Source: Luteolibacter yonseiensis
Lineage (GTDB): Bacteria; Verrucomicrobiota; Verrucomicrobiia; Verrucomicrobiales; Akkermansiaceae
Assembly (NCBI RefSeq): GCF_016595465.1
Contig: NZ_JAENIK010000001.1
Span: forward strand, 1-64,000
Direction: 5' to 3'
Length of the DNA stretch: 64,000 bases
A program made the position numbers and the translations under genes. The notes under the pieces were generated by a model, which saw nothing but the letters and a program-made list of their open reading frames with translations, made no database searches and was not told where the DNA came from. Below are positions 7,245-15,310 of the stretch, piece by piece (the stretch's first letter is position 1; every line of letters starts with the position of its first letter).

Positions 7245-8093
7245 TCACCCCAGCGGCAGCTCTCCCGCGAATCTCGCCACCTCCTCCGCCAGCCGCTCCC
7301 TCGCGGTCCGGAGGTAAAGCTCGTCCAGCTCGATGCCGGTGAACGCCGTGATCCTCTGCCGGTGCGCGGCGATGGCCGAGGTGCCGATGCCGAGAAACGG
7401 ATCCAGCAACCGCGTCGCACTGCCCTTCCCGTGCAGCTTCACGCACTGCTCCACCAGCGCGATGGGAAAGGTGGCGGGGTGGGGGCGTTCCTTGTCGCGC
7501 GACATGATGGTGTCGTAGGGGATGAACCACGTGTTTCCCCGGCACCGCAGGTCCGCGCCGCCGGTGTGGCCCCAGCGGGCGATGTTCGACTTGTCCTGGT
7601 AAGGCACCCCCGCCGCGCGGCGGTCCAGGGGCACCTCGCCGTTCTTCGTGAGGTGGAAGACATACTCATGGCAGTCGTTCACGAAACGCTTCGAGTTGAT
7701 CGGCTTGAAATGCCCCGCGCTGATCCTCTCCCCGCTCCGCGTCTCGATGGAGATGGACTTCACCCAATGGAACGTGTTCTGCAGGATGAAAAGCGGTTCC
7801 TCCCCGTCCGCCAGTTCCAGGATGAGCTGGTGCGGCATCAGCGGATTCGCCGGAGCCGCGCCCACGTTGAGGAAAAACGAACCATCGTCCGCCAGCACCC
7901 GCCTCACCTCCGCCACCCAGCTCCGGCACCACTTCAGATACTCCTTGCGCGGCGAGGTGTCCTTGAAGCTGTTATAATTGATGCCGAGGTTGTAAGGCGG
8001 CGAGGTGACGACCAGATCCTGCGATCCGGCGTCGAGGGTCTTTAGAATTTCGAGGCAATCGCCGTGGAGGAGATTCATGGAAGGTGGTGTCAT
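7245..8093 (-). CDS. site-specific DNA methyltransferase, beta class
   Basis: A 282-residue S-adenosylmethionine-dependent DNA methyltransferase. The catalytic motif IV TSPPYN is near residue 30-35 and the AdoMet-binding motif I region (DPFLGIGTSAIAA, then GIELDE) is near the C-terminus. That order is the beta class, with the target-recognition region between. SPPY is commonest in N4-cytosine enzymes but also occurs in N6-adenine enzymes, so base specificity is undecided. No restriction endonuclease or specificity subunit is nearby, so it appears solitary. An alternative start at 8078 (MNLLHGD) fits the family equally well. Confidence 0.92.
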   Translation of the reverse strand: MTPPSMNLLHGDCLEILKTLDAGSQDLVVTSPPYNLGINYNSFKDTSPRKEYLKWCRSWVAEVRRVLADDGSFFLNVGAAPANPLMPHQLILELADGEEPLFILQNTFHWVKSISIETRSGERISAGHFKPINSKRFVNDCHEYVFHLTKNGEVPLDRRAAGVPYQDKSNIARWGHTGGADLRCRGNTWFIPYDTIMSRDKERPHPATFPIALVEQCVKLHGKGSATRLLDPFLGIGTSAIAAHRQRITAFTGIELDELYLRTARERLAEEVARFAGELPLG

Positions 8094-8117
8094 TTCAGGC
8101 GCCGTTGGCTTCGGGAT

Positions 8118-8341
8118 CTACCGCAAAGGAAACCGGACACCACGAAATTCACGAAGGATCACGAAAAATCGGATTGATGCGAATTTCCCGTCAGTCATCC
8201 GATCGCCGGGCCGCGTGATGGATATGATTCCCCTTTCGCGCTTTTTCGTGAATGTCGTGGTTCTGATACCTCTTCAGGCAACGCTACCTTTTCCATCCCG
8301 CTTTGCGACCCTTTGCGGCCTTCGAGACTTTGCGGTGAAAA
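8118..8341. repeat. nested inverted repeat (CACGAA / CTTTGCGG type)
   Basis: CCACGAAATTCACGAA (8140-8155) pairs with TTCGTGAATGTCGTGG (8245-8260) with one mismatch. Outside it, CTACCGCAAAGG (near 8118) pairs with the CTTTGCGGTG region ending near 8337. It fills the gap between pyk and the methyltransferase gene, both on the minus strand. No gene is present. Confidence 0.65.
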
Positions 8342-8352
8342 AATCGAACCCA

Positions 8353-9756
8353 TCAGGCATGATGCAGCAGGATCGAGTTCGCCGCGAAGTGGTCGGAGAG
8401 AAGGTCCGAAACGATCACCAGCGGAGTGCCCGGGCGGATGAGGTCGTCCTTCTTCAAAAGCTCGCTGACGCGCTCGATGGTCTCCTCGATGTTCGACGCG
8501 AAGGCCAGCTTGAACGAACGCACGCCACGGGTCAGCGCGAGCTGGCGGCAGACGCGGTCCGTCGGGGTGAAGGCATAGAAACCGGAGGTGCGCGGGCGGA
8601 GCATCGCCACGTGGTTCGCGAGCACGCCACGGCGGGTGAGCACCACGAGGCGGGCGTCCGGCAGGGAATCCGCCAGGGTCACCGCGGCGCGCGCCGTCTT
8701 CTGCCGCTCGTCGCGCAGCAGCACGTTCTGGCCGAAGCCGTGGCCGCCGGAACGTTCGATGCGCGAGGAAATCCGCACCAGCGCGTCCACGCAGCGTTCC
8801 GGGTAGCGGCCCACCGAGGTCTCGCCGGAGAGCATCAGGCAGTCCGCCTCCTCGTAGGCGGCGTTCATCACGTCCGTGACTTCCGCGCGGGTGGGGGTGG
8901 GGTTGAGGATCATCGACTCCAGCAACTGCGTCGCGACGATGACGCGCGTGCCGAGCTCGTGGCAGCACTTGACGATCCGGCGCTGGAGGATGGGCAGCTC
9001 CTCGAACTCCACCTCCGTCCCCAGGTCGCCGCGGGCCACCATGATGACGTCCGCCGCGTTGATGATCGCGTCGATGTTGCGGATGGCCTCCTGGTCCTCG
9101 ACCTTGGCGACGATCTGCGCCTCGCCCTCGAGCTTCTCCATCGCGGCGCGCAGTTCATGGACGTGGGCGGAGTCGCGGACGAAGGATCCGGCGATGTAGT
9201 CCGCCTCGCACTCCACGGCGAGAGCGAGGTCCTTGTGATCCTTTTCCGTCAGGGCCGGCAGGTTGAGGCGGGTGCCGGGAAGATTGATGTGGCGGCGGGA
9301 ACCCATGGTGCCCGGAGTCTTCACGTGACAAAGCACGCGGTCCGCCTCCACCACGTCGATGCGCATGAGCAGCGCTCCGTTGTCCACCACCAGCGTGTTC
9401 CCCACGGAAACGTCGCCCATCAGGCCGTCATAGTTCACCGTGGTGGATAGCGTCACCGTCGGATCCGCGCCGACCTTGCGGAACTCCACCACATCGCCCT
9501 CCAGCAGGTTGTAGGGTTTTTCCAGATCACCCGTGCGGATGGACGGGCCGGTCAGGTCGAACAGCACGGCGATGTTCGCATTCCGTTCGGCGGCCTGGCG
9601 GCGCACGCGCTTCGCCATCTCCGCCGCCCACTCGTGCTTGGCGTGGCTCATGTTCAGGCGGAAGACGTTCGTGCCGCCGTCGATGAGCTTGCCGATCATT
9701 TCTTCGGATTCGGTCGCGGGGCCAAGGGTGATGATGATCTTCGATTTGCGTGACAT
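8353..9756 (-). CDS. pyk: pyruvate kinase
   Basis: A 467-residue glycolytic enzyme converting phosphoenolpyruvate and ADP to pyruvate and ATP. The start at 9756 (MSRKSKIIITLGPATES) gives the classic N-terminus. Visible features are NVFRLNMSHA, the B domain, the K-V-E-D-Q-E stretch, the metal-binding segment VMVARGDLGTEVEFEELP, and the ATQLLESMILNPTPTRAEVTDV signature followed by DCLMLSGETSVGRYP. The C-terminal regulatory domain is complete. The frame extends upstream without signals, so longer starts are rejected. Confidence 0.97.
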   Translation of the reverse strand: MSRKSKIIITLGPATESEEMIGKLIDGGTNVFRLNMSHAKHEWAAEMAKRVRRQAAERNANIAVLFDLTGPSIRTGDLEKPYNLLEGDVVEFRKVGADPTVTLSTTVNYDGLMGDVSVGNTLVVDNGALLMRIDVVEADRVLCHVKTPGTMGSRRHINLPGTRLNLPALTEKDHKDLALAVECEADYIAGSFVRDSAHVHELRAAMEKLEGEAQIVAKVEDQEAIRNIDAIINAADVIMVARGDLGTEVEFEELPILQRRIVKCCHELGTRVIVATQLLESMILNPTPTRAEVTDVMNAAYEEADCLMLSGETSVGRYPERCVDALVRISSRIERSGGHGFGQNVLLRDERQKTARAAVTLADSLPDARLVVLTRRGVLANHVAMLRPRTSGFYAFTPTDRVCRQLALTRGVRSFKLAFASNIEETIERVSELLKKDDLIRPGTPLVIVSDLLSDHFAANSILLHHA

Positions 9757-10172
9757 GATTTTGGAAAGTGGTTGGCTCGGCACGGAGCGGTGCCGCAGCG
9801 ATGAAACACACTCCCGGGAAACCAAGCAAGACCGTATGCCCGTGCCGGATCGAGGGATTTGTTTTTGAATTTTTTCAGAACCATCAATGAGGTCCACCAC
9901 CAAGACGCCAAGACGCCAAGATTCGGAAAAAGTCCCGGACTTGCGTTTTTGCCTTCCTCTTGTTCTTGGCGCTCTTGGCGTCTTGGCGGTAAAATCCTTT
10001 TCAATGACAGAGGACCCCCGCCGCCCGGCCATGAATCCCCCCGGAAAAGTCCCCGGAAATCCTCCGCAAATCCTGAATTCCGCCCTGTGACGAATAAAAC
10101 CCCTGTCCCGGGATTGACGTAAGCGGCTCTGCCCGCTGAGATTCCCGCCCCCGCCGAGCGGCGGACTTTGCC
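9757..10172. other. pyk-aminotransferase divergent intergenic region with inverted repeat
   Basis: About 415 bases between divergent genes, presumably holding both promoters. It contains an inverted repeat: CCAAGACGCCAAGACGCCAAG (9897-9920) against CTTGGCGCTCTTGGCGTCTTGGCGG (9965-9990). No coding sequence is convincing. Confidence 0.6.
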
Positions 10173-11351
10173 ATGGACTACACCGCGAAAATCGCAACCA
10201 ACGTCGCCTCCATCCCACGATCCGGGATCCGCGACTTCTTCGAACTCGTACAAGGCCGGGATGATGTCATCTCCCTCGGCGTGGGCGAGCCTGACTTTGT
10301 CACTCCATGGCACATTCGCGAGGCCGCCATCTACTCGCTGGAAAAGGGGCAGACGACCTACACGTCGAATCTCGGCCTGCTTTCCCTGCGGAAATCGATT
10401 TCCAAATACGTGGACGACTTCTTCCACGTGCAATACGAACCTGCGAAAGAGGTCCTCGTCACCGTCGGCGTCTCCGAGGCGATCGACATCGCCCTGCGCG
10501 CCCTGCTGAACCCCGGCGACGAGGTCATCTACCACGAGCCGTGCTACGTTTCCTACAGCCCTAGCATCGTCATGGCGCACGGCGTCCCGGTGCCGGTGGT
10601 CACGACCAAGGAGGACGAGTTCTCGCTCAAGCCGGACAAGGTCGCCGCCGCCATCACGCCGAAGACCCGCATCATCTTCATCAACTTCCCGACCAATCCC
10701 ACCGGTGCCTGCGCCTCGCGCGAGGACCTCGAGGGCATCGCCGCACTCGCGATCAAGCACGACCTCCTCGTCCTCACCGACGAGATCTACAGCGAGCTCC
10801 GCTACGACGAGACGAACCCGCACGTCTCCATCGCCTCGCTGCCCGGGATGAAGGAGCGCACCATCCTCCTGCACGGCTTCTCCAAGGCCTTCGCGATGAC
10901 CGGCTTCCGCCTCGGCTACGCCTGCGCGCCGCAGCCCATCATCGAGGCCATGATGAAGATCCACCAATACTCCATGCTCTGCGCTCCCATCATGAGCCAG
11001 AACGCCGCCATCGAGGCGCTGGAAAACGGCCAGCCCGCGATGATCGAGATGCGCAACAGCTACCACCAGCGGCGTGATTTCCTCGTCAAGCGGCTCAACG
11101 AGATCGGCCTCGACTGCCACACCCCCGGCGGCGCGTTCTACGTCTTCCCGGACATCCGCAGCACCGGCCTCTCCAGCAAGGAATTCGCCATGCGCCTGCT
11201 CGAGGAGGAAAGCGTCGCCTGCGTGCCCGGCAGCGCCTTCGGCGAATCCGGCGAGGGCTTCCTGCGCTGCTGCTACGCCACCGCCTTCGACGACATCCGC
11301 ACCGCCACCGACAAGATGGAGCGCTTCGTGAACCGCCTGAAAAACGCATGA
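10173..11351 (+). CDS. class I/II PLP-dependent aminotransferase
   Basis: A 392-residue fold-type I aminotransferase of the aspartate/aromatic group, similar to aspartate and N-acetyl-diaminopimelate aminotransferases. It has SLGVGEPDF near the N-terminus, the substrate/PLP contact NPTGACASREDLE, DEIYSEL, and the PLP-lysine motif SKAFAMTGFRLGY. It transfers amino groups from a donor such as glutamate to a 2-oxo acid; the exact substrate cannot be fixed by eye. It overlaps the next gene by four bases (ATGA), so the two are translationally coupled. Confidence 0.92.
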   Translation: MDYTAKIATNVASIPRSGIRDFFELVQGRDDVISLGVGEPDFVTPWHIREAAIYSLEKGQTTYTSNLGLLSLRKSISKYVDDFFHVQYEPAKEVLVTVGVSEAIDIALRALLNPGDEVIYHEPCYVSYSPSIVMAHGVPVPVVTTKEDEFSLKPDKVAAAITPKTRIIFINFPTNPTGACASREDLEGIAALAIKHDLLVLTDEIYSELRYDETNPHVSIASLPGMKERTILLHGFSKAFAMTGFRLGYACAPQPIIEAMMKIHQYSMLCAPIMSQNAAIEALENGQPAMIEMRNSYHQRRDFLVKRLNEIGLDCHTPGGAFYVFPDIRSTGLSSKEFAMRLLEEESVACVPGSAFGESGEGFLRCCYATAFDDIRTATDKMERFVNRLKNA

Positions 11352-12115
11352 ACGCCACGCCCGCCACGCAGGATCCCGAGCGCCTCACCCAGGCGCACGT
11401 CATCCCGTTCGTGGTGTTCATGTCGTTCATGCTCCTGCTGCAGCTCGTCGGCGGCTTCATCGAGTGGAAACACCCGGACGCCCCGTGGTGGCGGCAGGAA
11501 CCCGCGCAATTCATCTACCCCATCCAGACGATGGTGACGCTCGGCGTCCTCATCCGCTACTGGCGTCATTTCACCTTCAACTGGTCGGTGAAATGGTCGC
11601 TCGCCGCCGTGGTCTTCGGCGCGGTCGGCATCGGCTTCTGGCTGCTGCCCACCGTGCTCCACGACGCCTGGGGCCTCACCGGGAAAACCGAAGGCATTCT
11701 CAAGCTCCTCGGCGTGACCGAGCGCAAGGAAGGCTTCGATCCCGGGATCTTCCAAAACCCCGTGGCCTACTGGACCTCGCTGGTTTTCCGCTTCTTCCGC
11801 GCCGCCGTCATCGTCGCCTTCGTCGAGGAAATCTTCTGGCGCGGCTTCCTCATGCGCTTCGTCTGCGATTGGGAAGGGGACTACTGGAAACAACCCTTCG
11901 GCCGCGCCCGCTGGATCTCCTACCTCGTCGTCACCGGCCTCTTCATGGCTGCCCACGCGCCCGTCGACTACGCCGGCGCCTTCATCTACGGCAGTCTCAC
12001 CTACCTGCTCTGCGTCTGGAGCAAGAATCTCGGCGCCTGCGTCATCATGCACGGCGTCGCGAACCTCCTCATGGGCCTCTACATCATGCGGACCGGGAAC
12101 TACGGACTCTGGTGA
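11348..12115 (+). CDS. CAAX prenyl protease-related (CPBP) membrane protein
   Basis: A 255-residue integral membrane protein with about six to eight hydrophobic segments. It carries the intramembrane glutamic-protease motifs of the CPBP family: EExxxR (E160, E161, R165 in FVEEIFWRGF), H203 (FMAAHAP) and HxxxN (H235-N239 in MHGVANL). The sequence around these motifs resembles the subgroup found in genomes with PEP-CTERM/exosortase sorting, which fits the four PEP-CTERM proteins here. It may process envelope proteins, but no substrate is known. It is coupled by ATGA overlap to the aminotransferase gene. Confidence 0.88.
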   Translation: MNATPATQDPERLTQAHVIPFVVFMSFMLLLQLVGGFIEWKHPDAPWWRQEPAQFIYPIQTMVTLGVLIRYWRHFTFNWSVKWSLAAVVFGAVGIGFWLLPTVLHDAWGLTGKTEGILKLLGVTERKEGFDPGIFQNPVAYWTSLVFRFFRAAVIVAFVEEIFWRGFLMRFVCDWEGDYWKQPFGRARWISYLVVTGLFMAAHAPVDYAGAFIYGSLTYLLCVWSKNLGACVIMHGVANLLMGLYIMRTGNYGLW

Positions 12116-12144
12116 GTTTCCAACATCGGTAACTTTTCAGGATC

Positions 12145-12636
12145 ATGACACCCCGGCAACTGTACGATGAACTGGTTGCTCAAGGGTGTGATCCGAAAAA
12201 CTTTCAAATAGAGGGGCTGGGCGGCATTTCTGATGTGTATTGCCTGGCAGACCGTGGCGGCGGCCGTTGGGAGGTATTCTATTCCGAGTGTGGTATCGAG
12301 TCTCCACCAGAATTTTTTTCCCGTGATCGGAGCGAGGCGTATGAGCATTTTCGGACAAAAATCCTCTCGATTCCTCATTTTCACTGCGTCGGCTTTTTTC
12401 ATGACGAGGATGCGGCGGATGGTCTTTCGAAGCCGTTGGACTCGGCGGGTGTCGGGATTCGCCGGGATGTCATTCCCTACGCATCCGCCACGGACTTGAG
12501 GCACAGGATTTTTGTTTCGGGTGCCGATGTCTTTGAAGCACGTCGTATTCTGGGGAACGATCTCCCTATCCGGGACATCGCGCCGCCGCTCCCCGCCGCC
12601 CGGCACGTCCCCGGAGCCCCCCGGTTCCGCTCATGA
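12145..12636 (+). CDS. hypothetical protein, possibly immunity-like
   Basis: A 163-residue soluble protein (MTPRQLYDELVAQGCDPKNF). The N-terminal 90 residues (GISDVYCLADRGGGRWEVFYSECG, then EAYEHFRTKIL) resemble small immunity-type domains in which an EVYYSERG-like strand precedes a helix. The C-terminal part (LRHRIFVSGADVFEARRILG) is unfamiliar. It begins 29 bases after the CPBP gene on the same strand. No toxin gene is adjacent, so an immunity role is only a guess. Confidence 0.7.
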   Translation: MTPRQLYDELVAQGCDPKNFQIEGLGGISDVYCLADRGGGRWEVFYSECGIESPPEFFSRDRSEAYEHFRTKILSIPHFHCVGFFHDEDAADGLSKPLDSAGVGIRRDVIPYASATDLRHRIFVSGADVFEARRILGNDLPIRDIAPPLPAARHVPGAPRFRS

Positions 12637-12752
12637 AATCCGCAAACAAAAGGGGATCGGTAAGAAGCCGGAAAAAAATGAATTCCGAGTGATGTTTTTC
12701 TTGTAACGTCCGGCACTCTTCCTCATACCTCCGCCCCGCGTTACGCGGGAAT

Positions 12753-12838
12753 GGGTAGATGCCCGAGTGGCTAAAGGGGGCAGACTGTAAATCTGCTAGC
12801 GAAAGCTTACGTTGGTTCGAATCCATCTCTACCCACCA
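12753..12838 (+). tRNA. tRNA-Tyr (GTA)
   Basis: Acceptor stem GGGTAGA/TCTACCC, discriminator A and encoded CCA. Anticodon loop CTGTAAA gives anticodon GTA at 12787-12789. A long variable arm (class II, expected for bacterial tRNA-Tyr) and T-loop GTTCGAATC are visible. Confidence 0.97.
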
Positions 12839-12855
12839 TTTCATTTTAAACGACC

Positions 12856-12882
12856 AAGGGAGTTCTTCGGAACTCCCTTTTT
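12856..12882 (+). terminator. rho-independent terminator of tRNA-Tyr
   Basis: AAGGGAGTTC-TTCG-GAACTCCCTT, a perfect 10-bp stem with a stable TTCG tetraloop, followed by a T-rich run. It begins 18 bases after the tRNA 3' end. Confidence 0.93.
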
Positions 12883-13048
12883 CTTTGCGTAAAATCTCGC
12901 TGTCAATCTGCTGGCGGTTTCATACCAGACCCTTCCCGGTTAGGATCTGCAGATTGCCAATTCCGGCGTGAAGTTTGGCGTGCTCCCAAATGAGGAAGCT
13001 CGATTTTTCTTCCTTTTCAAACTGCTCCAATTTATTTGGTCTTCTGTA

Positions 13049-13774
13049 ATGAAAACCCGATTTTTCAGATCATTTCTCGTGAGCGTGGCAATCGCCGCTG
13101 CCAGTGCTGCCCAAGCTGCGGTCCTGGTTGTTCCAGGAGCCTACGAGTCCACCGAAGGCGCGGGACAGAACAACTTCCCGTTATCGCTGACGGCGGGCAA
13201 CACGCAACGATATCAGCAAGTGTTCGGCTCCGGTGGCTTCTCATCCCTTACCGGCCCCTTTCTCATCACCGAAATCGCCTTCAGGCCGAGCGCAGCGCAG
13301 GCCGCATTCACCTCGACCGCCACAATTCAATTAAGCCTGTCGACAACCTCCAAGGCTCCGGATGGCCTGAGCACTACGTTTGCCGAAAACGTGGGAGAAG
13401 ACCCGGAGGTGGTCTTCAGCGGGGACCTGGCGATCTCGTCAGCCGCAGCGGGTCCGCCGGCCGGGCCCAAGGCATTCGATATCGTGATTACTTTCCAAAC
13501 TCCTTACCTCTATGATCCGGCGGAGGGAAATCTTTTGATCGATTTCAGAACGTCTGCGACCTCGGGAGAGAATTTCTTTCTCGATGCCCAGTCAACGGTG
13601 GGCGATCAGATTTCGAGGGTCTACAGCAATCAGGCTCCTACGGCCGTTAACGCAACCACGGGCACCGCGGTTACCCTCGCCCTGATAACCCGTTTCACGA
13701 TCACTGTCCCGGAGCCTTCATCTGCGGCCCTGATCGTTTTAGGCGGGATGACTTTGTTGCGCCGCCGTCGCTAG
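13049..13774 (+). CDS. PEP-CTERM sorting domain protein
   Basis: A 241-residue exported protein. The start at 13049 gives a typical signal peptide (MKTRFFRSFLVSVAIAAASA, then AQAA). The mature part is a beta-rich domain with no catalytic motif recognised. The C-terminus is VPEPSSAALIVLGGMTLL followed by RRRR, a canonical PEP-CTERM tail. It is the first of two such genes on either side of a palindrome-containing gap. Confidence 0.9.
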   Translation: MKTRFFRSFLVSVAIAAASAAQAAVLVVPGAYESTEGAGQNNFPLSLTAGNTQRYQQVFGSGGFSSLTGPFLITEIAFRPSAAQAAFTSTATIQLSLSTTSKAPDGLSTTFAENVGEDPEVVFSGDLAISSAAAGPPAGPKAFDIVITFQTPYLYDPAEGNLLIDFRTSATSGENFFLDAQSTVGDQISRVYSNQAPTAVNATTGTAVTLALITRFTITVPEPSSAALIVLGGMTLLRRRR

Positions 13775-14307
13775 TTGGGGGGGAGTTTAAGCGGGGACTT
13801 TTACTCATTTCCGAGCGAAGGGTGAGATATCCTCAGATTTGAAGCCGTCCGAAGAGGTGCCAGTAGAATTGCTTTCACCGCTTTGGGACGGTCCAAATTT
13901 GGATTGTTTAGAGAACAGCTCAAACCTGAGCGGCCCTCCGGTTGCCAGCAAATCTGCTTTCACTGATTTCAGCCTTTGTAGACGCCCTCAAATTTGAGGG
14001 CGTCAATTCCGGCCTCGGCAAGCACCGTGCGGATGTCCCGCATGACGTTGGAATGATTCTTCCTGCGATCTCCGCGATGTGCTGGAATGCCAGAGGGGGG
14101 AGGGGTGCTGTTTTTTGGTTGATATTCCTAATTCTTCCAATTGGGGACTTCTGCTAGTTTACGTGTGCGTCTGTTCACCGGCCCCCCCTCAGTTAGCGCA
14201 CCGAGCAAGCGACGGATGACAGAAGAGGGTGGGGGAGCCAATGGGAAATGAACGGCATTATCGCGAATAATGTGGACACCACCTGCTTTCCGTAACAGGG
14301 ATGAGAG
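13775..14307. other. intergenic region between two PEP-CTERM genes
   Basis: About 530 bases without a credible gene. It holds a 12-bp palindrome TCCAAATTTGGA (13892-13903) and a 24-bp palindrome (13981-14004). The lower GC content than the neighbours suits a regulatory region upstream of 14308. Confidence 0.55.
13981..14004. promoter_or_regulatory. 24-bp perfect palindrome
   Basis: GACGCCCTCAAA followed directly by its exact reverse complement, with no loop. There is no T-run, so it is more like an operator for a dimeric regulator or a cruciform than a terminator. It lies about 300 bases before the next gene start. Confidence 0.5.
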
Positions 14308-14934
14308 GTGATAAAAGTATCAATTGTATTTGTTTCCACCACTCTGGCGTCGGCCTGTTTCAGTTCAGGGGCCACCCTTTTCACCAGCGGCGATTACAAC
14401 AATCCGGGCCTCGGATTTGTCAGCAGTCCATACGCAAGCCAGTATATCGCCGCGCAATTTATTGTAACAAACGCTATCAGTCTCACGGGGATCAACGTCG
14501 CGGGACGGTATGGCGGAGTCGCGCAGGATGATCAATTCAGCATCGCTATCATGGCAGACAGCGGTAATTCCATGCCGGGTGAGTTAGTGGACAATTATGT
14601 TTTCTCTTCCATTCCCAGCACCCGCTCCGCTCTGTCCTCCGGCGAGGGCTATATAAACAGCTTGAATCTCTCTTCTGCAATTACGTTGGGAGCAGGCACT
14701 TACTGGTTGGCGGTGGCCAATGGAAGCAGCTCCTATTGGTCGTGGTTGAATTCCTTGAGTAGCGGAACCCTGTCTGCGTCCAGCAGCACATTCCTTACAA
14801 GCGGCTACCTGCCGTTTAATGACGCGCCCGTGCCCTTTATATTCAACTTGGAAGGTTCGGTGATACCAGAGCCTTCCGCGCTGGTACTCGGCCTTTTTGG
14901 GCTCGACTTCCTGACCCGTCGGAAACGGTTTTAA
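14308..14934 (+). CDS. PEP-CTERM sorting domain protein
   Basis: A 208-residue exported protein starting with GTG at 14308; AACAGGG about eight bases upstream may be the ribosome binding site. Signal peptide MIKVSIVFVSTTLASACFSS. The middle (ITLTG-like strands, GAGTYWLAVANGSS) resembles a choice-of-anchor beta-sandwich common in these proteins. The C-terminus is VIPEPSALVLGLFGLDFLTR followed by a basic RKRF, so the basic cluster is weaker than RRRR. Confidence 0.85.
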   Translation: MIKVSIVFVSTTLASACFSSGATLFTSGDYNNPGLGFVSSPYASQYIAAQFIVTNAISLTGINVAGRYGGVAQDDQFSIAIMADSGNSMPGELVDNYVFSSIPSTRSALSSGEGYINSLNLSSAITLGAGTYWLAVANGSSSYWSWLNSLSSGTLSASSSTFLTSGYLPFNDAPVPFIFNLEGSVIPEPSALVLGLFGLDFLTRRKRF

Positions 14935-15310
14935 AAGGAGTGTCCACAAACTTTGGAAGACCCCAGACGAACAACCCGTCACCTATTTCAAGAAGCGGGC
15001 TAGTTGGCCCACCTTTCAGTGCGGGGCAGCAGGGACGAAGGAAATCTAAGCGGACGGTGGATAAAACTCCGATTGTGATTATGGCTCCTCTTGATTATTT
15101 TTTGCCGGCATTTTCTCTTTCTTCTTTTCAAGAAGAGTTGTGAAAAAGGGGGATATTGCAGCACCGACAACAAGAAGCATTGCGGCTCATCTCGTCCTTG
15201 AATTTGGAACGTCGTGCGGAGTGGCTTGACGGTTGAAACTCCGCCACGACGGACTTGCGCGCCGCGGAATCGGGATGAAACACTCGTCCCGACCGATCAA
15301 AAGACCGACA
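14935..15310. other. intergenic gap between convergent genes
   Basis: About 375 bases between the 3' ends of the PEP-CTERM gene and the minus-strand operon. No gene, tRNA or clear terminator hairpin with a T-run was seen. Confidence 0.5.

Noticed and set aside
13942..14157. A 71-codon frame between the PEP-CTERM genes
   Set aside because: It runs through the 24-bp palindrome and has no start signal or homologue I recognise.
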